From the NCBI GenBank assembly GCA_010014835.2, contig JAAAKB020000027.1, forward strand, positions 309,454 to 333,061: a stretch of 23,608 nucleotides of DNA, given 5' to 3'. The notes under the pieces were generated by a model. That model ran no database searches. It had not been told where the DNA came from and saw only the letters and a program-made list of their open reading frames with translations. The DNA is from Apostichopus leukothele (taxonomy: Eukaryota; Echinodermata; Holothuroidea; Aspidochirotida; Stichopodidae). The first letter of the stretch is position 1; every line of letters starts with the position of its first letter. The translations under genes were made by a program, and so were the position numbers. This document shows positions 10,601 through 22,600 of this stretch, in pieces.

Positions 10601-13600
10601 GAGAGGGGGGATGTTAATATCGAAGGGTTACGGTGAAAACTTCTATCGATGATGTCACTTTGTGCTCAAGTTTCAAGTCCCAGTCGTCTGTGATTTTTCA
10701 ACGTTTGTAATCTTAGCGACGGCCCCTTTTGATTAAGTTTTACTACTTTCAAGTTTACAGTAATATATACTCTCAATTTGACTTTCTATACATTCCGTGC
10801 ATACAATTAAATATCGTGTAAGTCATACAATATGGTAATAGTAGCAAAACCAGAAAGAAAGAGTAAAATATAACGTAGGACCGATGAACATATTCATATA
10901 TGTGTACATATTGATATAATTAAAACTTTTCTGCTTACTTTTCTTTTTTGCTACATATTACAGCAACCAAAGGACACCACAAGGTCGGACGAGACCATGC
11001 TGGTGAAGACGCTCCTCCCACAGCTCTGCCTCCTCTTGAACTACGATTCTTGCGATCATCTGTTGATCTCACAACTCAAGACTTCGGCAGCCAGAGTCCT
11101 CTATGCTCTCAGTCTCAACAATTTCAATGCAGTCTTCAGCAGGATATCAGCCTGGTACGTCGTAAAAGGTTTAAAGTCTATAACAGTCCACCTAGTCAGT
11201 GTTGTAATAATTACGTCACGCTTTTAAGGCTGGCGCTCACATCATCGCTCCAGTTCAACGTCTTCCTTTTTGGCATGAGATGAAATTGTACCCTTTGCAA
11301 TCTTATTGGCATCAATGTTTATGTACGTATGTGGGTGTGTGTTTGCGCATGTGTGGGTGGTGCTTTGCTTCGTAAACAGGGTGTCAAGATGGGTAAAATG
11401 CATCGATCATATTTCTTGCCCATGATGTCCCATATTGAGCTTTAAGAAGCCTGTTGGTTGTCATCAAGGTCAAAGGTCATTTGAAGTTAGTAGTGGTCGA
11501 AATGTGAAAACATTGTAAACACAACATCTCAAGAAAGGAAAAATTGGATTGATCTCGTAGTTGGCCTACGGATGCCTTATTGTTAGTAGATGAAGCCTAT
11601 TGCTTTTAGTGGAGGTCAAATGTCATTTAGGGTCAGGATAGGTCAAAAGTTGAAAGCCTTGTAATCGTGATATCTTAATGAGGGATACTTTGGTTGATAT
11701 TTATACTTTGGATGTTGCATCCCTTTATTCAGTAGACGATGCCTGTTGTTCTTAGTGAAGGTCAAAGGCCATTTGAGGTCATCGGAGGTCAAAGTTTGAA
11801 AATCATATGAACTTGATAGTTCAGTAGGGGAATCTTACATGGAACTCGTACTTTGCATAGAGATATCTAATATTGAGTGGAGGAATCCACCTGAAGAGTT
11901 TAATAAAGGTCACTTGAGATCAGCAGGGGTCTAAATATGAATACCTCAGACATGCAAAGTCTCAAGTGGGGTAATTAGGATGGTTCTCATTGTGCAGGGT
12001 TTTCGTTAGTAGCCGGGACCCGGGTCAAATGACCCGCCTACTGCACGTACATGACCCGGCTACTTTGCGNNNNNNNNNNNNNNNNNNNNNNNNNNNNNNN
12101 NNNNNNNNNNNNNNNNNNNNNNNNNNNNNNNNNNNNNNNNNNNNNNNNNNNNNNNNNNNNNNNNNNNNNTAGGTGGATTTGAACAATGGAAAAGACAATG
12201 GGGTCCCCAGTCTGAATGTAAGACACACCTGTGTGTGTGTGAATGTGTGTCAAGCACTATTGATTAAATGCTAGAAAATTCAAGTGAAATTTGGACCAAA
12301 GCCTCACCTACCTGACCTTAAGTCCCCTATGACTTTTAATGGGAAGTAATATTATTCTCTCCATCGATCATTCAATACATTTTATTTTATTTTTTTGTCA
12401 TATTCAGATTTGATTCTCCAGATGGGGAACCATTTGTGAGACAGGTTTCCCTCACATCGAATGGATCTTGTGCTGAAGACCAGCAACAACTTCCGGTTGG
12501 GGAGTAAGTTGGAAATTTTCATCCTGAGATTTATAATGTAGTCTCTCAAGTTTATGATTACAGTAAGCATAATTTCGGCAATCAAAACAGGGTGCATTCA
12601 TATTCGTTCACATAACCCATTTTTGAAGGTCTCTGATTGGTGGTTTAAAAGTTCAAAGTACTATCTGCACTGTCAGCCCGAGATCAACGACAACTATGGC
12701 CGACCAATTTAAGAAACGACGGTTACAAATGGGCTGGGTTTCCCCCGTACTTTGCGACTACCAAAGACCTGACTCTAAAGATATCGTCAAGTATCCGAAT
12801 AGGTTTCAGCAGTAGTAGCTTCAATAGGATGATGATAGTTTGCTTTATTTGAGTTTATTGTGATATTTTTGTGGATACTTAGTGAGGGATTCCATTAAAC
12901 TATGTACATAATACACACTAACTTGCTCTGTAGGCATATCAATATAGTGTGCATTGGGATGAGTTCCACTACTTTACAAGCCACGCTGTATGAATCAGTA
13001 TGATATCAATAAAGCACGAGACAAGACTGCCTGTACTTGTATATGTATGTAGCTATATGTAGCTATAGTATACTTGACTGGAGTATGAAGAGGACTTAAT
13101 GCTTCCAAACTATTTTGCCTTTATTTATTTATTTTTAAATTCATTGTAATCTATTCTTGTGAGAACGTTGTGGTCAAGTGGTTTAGGCAGTGGACTTGTG
13201 ATCTAAGGCTTGCAAGGCACTTTATCTCCATTGCCTCTCTTCACCCTGCAGTTGTATAAATAGGGACCTGTGAGATAATCTGTCAGTTGGGCGCTGTTTA
13301 GCTGCTGCCATGCAGAGGGATTGTCTCTATGTTTGACAGGTCATCGTTGACCAGGGTAATATTGTTATGCGCCTTGAGCACCGTTATCGGTGGATATGTC
13401 TGCGCTTTATAACTCCTCGATATTATTATTAATCTTTATTATGATGTATTGCTTTTATTGTTTCACTATTGATATGAAGAATCATATTCCTCTTTTCTCA
13501 TCTCTCTTAGCTTTCTCAGCTTCCTACTGAAACTATTAGTGTGCAGTAATGAGGCTTTTGGGGCACAGGTAAAATCACCTCCTCTCCTATTTACTGTAAA

Positions 13601-16600
13601 ATGGCAAACAGTCACTTTGTCACTATTTAAACGGCCAAAAGCAATTGTAGATATTAAGTCCGACTTCCTACTAGGACTTCATATCACCTTCTTGTATGTT
13701 TTCTCAGAACGTTACCAGTTTATACAAATTATTGTTCTCCTTTAAAGGAGCCTGGCTGCATTTTTTGTTGTTGTTATGTTAAATATTATAGTAATGTTTT
13801 ATTTTTTCATTATATATGAACATTTGCAGGGAATCATTTCTACGATGGCCATATACTGAAATGTGTTGTTATGATAATCGGAGTATAGGTTATCTGGTTT
13901 TGGAATGCAGTTATCACGTAAAAAGTTGCCTCAAGTGTTATGAAAATACAAATTAGTGTAGCAGCTGTGGTACACAGAACCTCTGTTTTTGCAGGGAGTG
14001 GGTAGATACAACGTAAACATGAACCAAAGTGTCATTTAGAATTCATACATCTACCATGCGAAAGGCATGTCCTTATACAATAAGACAAGAGTTCACCCTT
14101 CTCATGTTGTCACCCACCATCTGCGTTCCACATTTCAATTTCAGATTCGAGAGACGGTTAAGGATCTGATTGGTCGAGAGCTGGACGCTACCTTGTATCC
14201 TCAACTCTTTCAACTTCTCAAGGAATATGTAGACAAGTTCTTTGATCCAAACTTACAGGTAAGTACGTATCAGGGAATCCTCTCTCGGTATCGCACAGCA
14301 AAATTGCTCTGTTAAAATAAGCAAAATGCTACACAAATGCAAAACTGTATGGCATTTCCTGTGCATTTGACCACAGCATTTTTGGCATTTCCTGTGCATT
14401 TGACCACAGCATTTTCAGCATTGTATGAGAAAGAAAGATCATATTGCTAATAAATGCTATACAAATGTGAACACTTAATTATTTCCTGTATAAAGTTACT
14501 TATGGAGATATTTAATGAAGATATTGCAAGATATATTTGTGGACCTAACAGTTTTTAGAGGACTGGAAGAAGTTGATTCTTAGATGGCAGACTGCTTCTT
14601 TTCTCTGAAATGTGTTTCTCATTTATCCTTTGAGAGGTTTTACAGAGCAAACTACCAACTAGAATTTTCTTCTTTAATTGTATTGAATTATAAGGCATGA
14701 CAAGGAATGGGAGTTTTCAAATTTGTAAAGGATGGGTATTGCTTTTGGAGGAGTAGTGGTTGACCATTTGACATTTCATCCCATCAGAACAAAGAATAGT
14801 TGGGATGTTAAAGATATATCTGAGCTTATATGACCATACTTAATTGTCACGTCAGGGTTTTCCCAAAAGTGTTTAAAAGGTTGTCATTCTGACAACTTCA
14901 AGAATTCTGAGCTCTCAGACCCATGAATAACAACAAACAAGTTTAATTATGTTCTACATGTGGCAGAATGGTGAAACTGAGTTTTGAAAGGAAAAGTGCT
15001 GTCATATTAACGTTATATATCTTTCCAAACTCTTTAAATACCTTAAGTATATCCTATGATCGCGTGACATAAAAAAAAAATAAAAAAAAACCCCCCAAAA
15101 AAACAAACTAAAGAATAAAGAACAAATTGTATAATAAGATAATGAAGACAATACCCAAAACAGAACAATACTCCTTTGTTTTATGGCCGTGTTTCTTGTG
15201 GTTGATATTCAGGTTCAAGCCAGTGATGAGGAAAGGTCCTGTCATATTAACATTATATATCTTTCCAAACTCTTTAAATACCTTTAAGTATATCCTATGA
15301 TCCCATGACATCAAAAAAAAAGAAAAGAAGAATAAATTGTATAATAAGATAATGAAGACAATACTCAAAACAGAACAATACTCCTTTGTTTTACGGCCAT
15401 GTCTCTTGTGGTTGACATTCAGGTTCAGGCCAGTGATGAGAATACAATGTTTGTGGAGCACGCCATCCAGGTGTTGAAACAGATACTGGAGAATAACACT
15501 GAGGAGGATGAATCTGCAGAACACCTGGGAGTCATGAGCATAGAGGAACTCATCCTTGCCATTGTCAGGTAGGAGGGGAACACATGGTGTCAGCATCATT
15601 GTTCGTCAGATGCCCTGGTTTTTCAAACCAAATTTTAGGGTCGCGCCAAAATAATTTTGCGGGTTGCCGAAAAAATTGTTGGAAAAGGGAAAAAATTGCC
15701 GATATTTGTGTTAATGCATTGGAAAAATCTTGAACATAAATTACCTCAAGAGTTGCAAAATATTACACCATTTTGCAACTGAGTGTCCTTAATCAGATCA
15801 AAAATTTCTCAAAGAAGATAGGGGAGAGTGGAAGGGGGTGGGGTGGTGCCTACTCTGCAGAGACTCGTTCTCCAGGCTATGGTATTGAACACTGGAGGGT
15901 TGCCAAGATGATGGAAGGTGAAAATTAGGGATAAAAAAGTTTGAATACCAGGGATCTCTCATGCGGCATAACTTACCTTTGATGAAACCGGAAGGTTTCT
16001 CTGGTCTGGTTAATGATGGTTGTTTGAAGAAAAGTTGAAAGGTTAACTGAGAAATAACGAGATAGTTACCATTGCATATGGAAGGTAAGTGACGTTATAG
16101 TGCAGGACAAATCTTTGACACTAGATCGACCATCTGAGATGACAAAATTCTTGTCCAGACAACTGCAATCAAGCTTCCATAATCATGCGGACGAAATCGC
16201 CGTTTACGTAAATTGGTATCCCCGTCCATCACTTTGGAGAAACAGAAATAAGACGAACGAGTCGTAGGCCTATGATCCGCCCTAAGGAGAGTTTTACCAG
16301 CTCAAAACTGGTGTGTTCTATTCACCATACATACACATCTCTCATACAGTGTACATAATGGTCATTCTCTGTTATTTTGCTACATATTCTCGGAACAACC
16401 AAATTTGCTTTTCGTACAAACGAAAGGTAAGAGCTGGTTGTCCCAGGGAACAACCAGAATTTTTTTTTGAAATATTCGTCCTGTAATGGAACATTTCACA
16501 TTATGAAGTAATGATAATTTTTCTTATTTCTTTGTGCAGATATGTTCGAAGACTGGATCCAAGTCCTACAAATACCTATGTTATGAACATTAAGGTGCAA

Positions 16601-19600
16601 GTTTGTAGACTTTTATCAAAGGTAAGATGCCCTGCGGATAGGAACCTAAGATATGTCTGTAATAGAAGGACCCATTGAAGTAGCAAAAAAAGGAAATTTT
16701 GCTTGTTGGTACTAAAATTCATGCCAATGATTGCCATTTTCACTTTATGTTACTGTGGCAACAGGTTACATAATTTATCAATGGCAAAATTATTTATAAA
16801 GAAACTGCAAGAGAATATTTCAAATTGTTAGGTAACTATCAAAAACATTCTGGCTATTTTATAAACATGATTTGAATTTTGCAGTCAGAAACACAATTCT
16901 TTTGTGGTACAGCATACCTCTTTATAACGCTCTGATATTAAGTTTTACAAAATTTTGGCTGGTAATAGAACTGAAACCATGAACAATTTCAGTTACATCA
17001 TCAAAGTTCTGTTTACTTTTGATACTTTTAATGACTTTGGCATAGCCTCTTCAGCTTAGCCTCTATGGCTTAGCCTCTTTGGCATAGCCTCTCTTGCATA
17101 GGCTCTTTGGCTTAGCCTAGTTGCCAAAGCCTCTTTGGCTTAGCCTCTTTGGCTAAGCCTCTTTGGCTTAGCCTCTTTGGCTAAGACTCTTTGGCTAAGC
17201 CTCTTTGGCTAAGCCTCTTTGGCTAAGCCTCTTTGGCTAAGCCTCTTTGGCTTAGCCTCTTTGGCATAGCCTCTTTGGCTTAGCCTCTTTGGCTTAGCCT
17301 CTTTGGCTTAGCCTCTTTGCCTTAGCCTCTTTGGATAAGCCTCTTTGGTATAGCCTCTTTGGCTTAGCCTCTTTGGCATAGCCTCTTTGTATTAGCTTCT
17401 TTAGCTTAGCCTATTTGAATTAGCCTATTTGGCTTAGCCTCTTTGGCTTAGCCTCTTTGAATTAGCCTATTTGGCTTAGCCTATTTGAATTAGCCTATTT
17501 GGCTTAGCCTCTTTGGCATAGCCTCTTTGGCATGGGCTCTTAGTCATTCTGCAAATTGTTACTGTTTCACAGATGATGGTCAGGCGGGACATTCTCTCCT
17601 TCCGTCAGGAGATCTGGTTCCGGAACAAACTGGTCGGCTACCTCTCTGACTGGATCCTTATGTTTTCTCATGACGGGCCAGTCAACGACATCAAAGCTTT
17701 GACAAGGTATTGTTACACGTGTTATCTTAAAATGTCAACGAAGGAACTTGGCGTGAGAGCACCATTTATTTCAGCCTCCTCATCTTCTAAATTATATTTT
17801 TGTTTTTCTTGTGGTTTATTTATCGATCTTATCAGAAGTAATAAGAAATGAACAGAAAATGTTAAATTACAAAGGAAAGTAGGATTACTTAAAAAAATCT
17901 GGGGATTTTGATAAGTTACCATATGGAAGAAAAACCAACAAAGAGCAGAAAATAGTCATAAGAATGGAAATAAACCTAGGAAAATAGCAACCCTACCCCT
18001 CACAGCAACACCCATCACTTTCTAATATTTAAGCACCCTTTTCCCCCCATCATGCGTTAAAAAATTCTTTCACAAAATGGAATGGAGTGCAAATTGAAAT
18101 CTTATTTGTCTAAATAAAAAAAAATTGGAGAAAAGTATGACAAAAAAAAATTGAATGAAATTTCTCTTTGCAAAATCAAAATTTCTTTCAGTGTTTAAAA
18201 GGGAAATGATTATTTTTTTTTGGATTTAACAGTTTTGTGTAAATTCTTCAAAAACCGTTGTTTCAATTTTCCTTGTATTATTTCAGGGACCTAGATGAGG
18301 CCAGTATGGATGCTATGGCTGTGTTATTAGAGGGCTTACCCCTACAGCCAGAAGAAGGAGACTTAGGAGATATCATGGAAGCAAAATCGGACCTTTTTCT
18401 GAAGTAAGTGGAGTTTTTTTGTTTTTACAGAGTTTGTAAAAGAAAATGAAAAAGATAGAAAACGTACAAGAGAGAGGAGGAACTTTCTTGGAAGTATAGG
18501 ACTAAGAGATTCTCAATGTGGTGTTGCAGGAAGTGTGTGGGTGTGGAGGTTGGGGGGATGGGGCGATGGGGAATGAGGGAGGTCTGAGGTCTGAGGACTC
18601 ATGTACTAGTATTTAGCATTCTCTAACATATCATGCTTTCACACTTAATAAAACAAAAAAAAGTGTAGCTCGGGGAAGGTATAAGTATTAGGTCTATATA
18701 TTAGGTCTATATATTAGGTATAAGTAGAATTAGGTATAAGTATTATGTATTTCTTGCATCGACGCATTTCTAAAAGAGAATTTTCTCTTCTCTTCTCTTC
18801 AAAGTGTGATTCATCTTTATTCTGTCTTCTTTTCTTTGTTTCCGTTCAGATATTTTACTCTTTTTATGAACCTTCTCAACGAAACCTCGGAGGGTGAAGA
18901 AGAGAAATCGAACGGTGTCAAGACACCGACGACCACGGACAACGTGAACGCAAATCTACGGACTTACACCATTCAGGCCATGACCAACTTACTAAATGCT
19001 AACATAGACAGTGGCTTGACTCACTCTATCAGTAAGTTGTAGGGTTAAATTAACAGAATACACTCTAGCATGAAATGGTCAAAGGTTAAGTTTATAAGCT
19101 TTTAACACTTTTTGAGAGCATTAACAACTTAATTACTCAATTGTTAATTTTACATATTGACTTGACTCACTCTATCAGCAAACGGTAATATATATGCATA
19201 GAACGTGCATTTATCATGGCTAAGATCAACTTTTGTTAAGTTCTTACAAAGACAAAATGAATTGACTCACTCGACCAGTAAGTTCAAGGGTCAAAGGTAA
19301 AATTCATGGGCTACTGCACCTTTAAAGAGTTTGTTGATCAACATACTCACTGTTTAACGTAGTTAACTTAACTCACTCCCTCAATTAGTATGTTCAGTAG
19401 GGTCAAAGGTTAAATTCATGAGCTTGTTCACCCATCATTCAGGACTTGAACAAACTGTTCTGTCTGTTTCATCTTTTAACCTGTAAGATAATACTTTTAA
19501 AAACAACATTTGTTCTCCCCTTCTTTCTCCCCCCCCGACAGGTTTGGGTTACCACCAAGATGTACAGACGAGAGCAGCATTCATTGAAGTGCTGACCAAA

Positions 19601-22600
19601 ATACTTCAACAGGGGACAGAATTTGACACTCTAGCCGATACGGTCCTGGCAGACAGATTTGATCGGCTTGTGGGATTGGTCACGATGCTGGGAGATAAGG
19701 GAGAACTGCCAATAGCAATGGCTCTTGCAAACGTTGTGTCTTCTTCGCAGATGGTAAAGAAATATTTTGCATCATTTACATAAATCACGCCGAAGGAAGG
19801 TTGGGGGGGGGTGTGGGGGCCTGGTTGCAGGGTGCCCATGTTTCTGCAAATAAATTTCAGATATTTTTCCTTGGGGTGTGGTCTTTCCAACTCCAGTGAA
19901 CTTTGATGGGACCCTTGGCTAGAGAGCTCCATTATGTACAAATGATGCACGGTTTAGTCATCAGTATAATGTATAGTTACAACCCAGTGCAAAATGTAAA
20001 CGTTTTATTGTGTAGGAGATATATGCTAAAAGCAGGCAAGATAAGAAGAACGGTAATGGTCGTCTCTGTTGAGTTGTGCCTCAAAGTTTATCCTGCTGGT
20101 TCTGGTTCATCTGTTTACGGTTTGTTTTTGTTTCAACCCTCTCACCTACAGGATGAATTAGCCAGGGTATTTGTGGCAGTATTTGATGCTAAGCATCTGC
20201 TGTACCAACTTTTGTGGAATATGTTTTCAAAGGAGGTGAGCCATTTAATCATCATTTGTAGTGTGTAGTGTTGTGCGGTGTTATGTTGTGTGGTGGTGTG
20301 TTCTGTGATGGTGTGTTGTGTGGTGGTGTGTTGTGTGGTGCTGTGTAGTGTAGTGGTGTGGTGTTATGTTCTGTTCTGTTAAGTTGTTGTTAGAAGTTAA
20401 AATGAGAACTTTCTAAAAAAATGACACTTAGATGTATTTTGTAAATGAAATTGTATCTTTGCTTGGGATGTTTTTTTTCTTTGGCTGTAAACTTGCTAAA
20501 TGCAGGGTGAAATACTTTTGTGTAACAAGCACAAGGGATATGAAGGTGACATTTTAATCTAATGAGCATTAATTAAAGTTGAAAGAGTTTAGTTGGATTT
20601 TAAATCTATTATCTAAGATCACTCAGATAGATAAAATAACAAAATCATGTTTTTTGGTTCCAGAACAGAAATGCCCCAAATCACTCTAGATTGCACCTGC
20701 TAATGACTAATGTTTCACTTCACAAAATTAATTTTCGTAAATCTCTGCAGTAAATTATTAAGAATTGCTTCCTTGTTCTCTCTTACATTTCAGGTTGAGA
20801 TTGCAGATTCCCTGCAAACTCTGTTCCGGGGCAATAGCTTAGCGAGCAAAATAATGACATACTGCTTTAAGATGTATGGCGCCATCTATCTGAGAGGTCT
20901 CCTCGAAGGCTTGGTCTCTGATATGATGTCACCGGACTTGAACGCTATATCATACGAAGTCGATCCCAAACGGTAAAAGTTTTGTTTTAACTGGCCTGTG
21001 TTAATTCATTTAAGCCAAGATGTATATTATAATAATAAAAATATGGCAAAGAGATGCGAGTTCTGTTTTTTTTTAAGGGAACTATTTAATGTTTTGTGAT
21101 GCAAGGAAGAAACTTGTATTTATTAATGGGAACCATATAGTCATGGAGAGAGCCCCTGTTTTGTCACTACTTGAGATGAAATTAGCTTGTGAAAAAGCAG
21201 ATTGCACCATTTCTGAATTATAAAAAGTATGCATCCAACTTAAACATTGAGTTGAAAAAATGGGATATATGGAATGGTTCTCAATGCATATGTTGCATTC
21301 AAGTGTCTTTAGGTTTACTTTAGAGAATATAGAGGGAGTGAAAAGACTCCATTTTGTTTTGTTTTTTGCAATTAATTTCATTTATTTTCTTCTTCGGTTT
21401 TTTGAAATCTCTAGAATGGATCAAGATGAAAACCTTGAGAGAAATCAGAGAAACCTGATCGAGCTGACGGAGAAATTCTTTTCAACGATCATCAAATCGG
21501 TGATCAAGTAAGTGCTTCTATCATCGATTTGTCTAGAGGAATTTTGTATTTTAAAGTGAAATATTATGCATTTAGTGAGGGAACTCGTTGGTCCTACCTC
21601 TGCTTAGAGACCTGTAGTTGTTGGCTTGTTACTGAGATGGGAATTATTGAAAAATCTCAATATTTTCATTTTTTGTAATCTTCTGTTTTTTTTTTACTTT
21701 TCACCAAAAAATTCTTCTTTTTTCGTATAGAAATTAAAAATTGTTCATGTGACATATAAGAATGACTCAGCCGTAGCTCAACCAAATGATGTTTCGTGTC
21801 GGCCAGATGTGATCAATTCACTTTGTCAGAAATAATTTCTATCCACACTTGCGAGCCTGTTATTTGATTTGAATTATTAAAAGACTTGATGTGAAAAGTT
21901 TTTAAAAATGCTAAAAACAAATGGAAGCTTATGTGGTTAAATTTTGCTACTTTGTATTTCACTGTACATGTTGCTGGCAATTTTCAAACCTATCTAGCTT
22001 TCTGGTATTACGTCTCGACATGTCAGGTCTCTGGTGTCTATAACTTTTGGATAAAATGGCAAGAGAATAAGTTAGTAAATTTCTTCAAATGCTAGAATGA
22101 GAAAGATGATGGTTTTGACATCTGGTTGGTGGTCAGATTGCAGTGTGTACATTTTCTAGAAAGTTAACCAAATTTTTTATCTGAAGAGGCAAAAGTCAGT
22201 TATGTATGATGTGGACAGGAAGTAGTAGATACAGCCAGAGCTGTTGTTGAGTTAACTAATACATCCGGTTGGCTTTGTGTGCAATGTTAACATGGAAATG
22301 TGTATAAATATCTTGTCCACGTTGGTTTAATATTGAAGGCAATGTTCCTCTTGTATTCTGCAGGTTTCCTGCACAGCTACGCAGCGTTTGTCACTGCCTG
22401 TACCAGGTCGTTGCTCAGAGATTTCCCCAGAATGCATTTGGTGCTGTTGGAAGTGCAATATTTCTAAGATTTATCAATCCAGCAATTGGTAAGATGCTAG
22501 TAACAGTGGCCTCTAAGAATGGTTTCCTCCCTATGTTTAATGTACAAATGTTTTATGAAATGAAATGTTGTTGTGGAGTTTATCTGAAAGGTGTGAAAGA

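Larger units (their letters stand above)
15569..16539 (+). other. NF1: NF1 intron
   Basis: A 971-base intron from GTAGGA to GTGCAG. Contains a dispersed repeat (15889-15956) and the hairpin-bearing segment at 16391-16457. Confidence 0.85.

Noticed and set aside
12025-12257. Open frames across the N run
   Set aside because: They exist only because unknown bases contain no stops.
13160-13250. Functional tRNA gene
   Set aside because: Only the A box and D-arm-like part are kept. The B box and acceptor pairing are absent and a SINE body follows.
15108-15599. Long minus-strand open frame (163 codons)
   Set aside because: It lies antisense to the duplicated acceptor region and a true NF1 exon. 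Its repeated peptide blocks come simply from the tandem duplication.
17036-17536. Minisatellite as a CRISPR-like array
   Set aside because: Units are 14 bases with no unique spacers, in an animal intron. It is a plain tandem repeat.
17573-17851. ATG at 17573 as an internal gene start
   Set aside because: It is the first codon of an internal exon (human MMARRDDLSF), directly after a 3' splice site. The frame beyond 17706 is intron.
19606-19950. Minus-strand open frame of 114 codons
   Set aside because: Antisense shadow of the NF1 exon at 19542-19753, with no similarity of its own.
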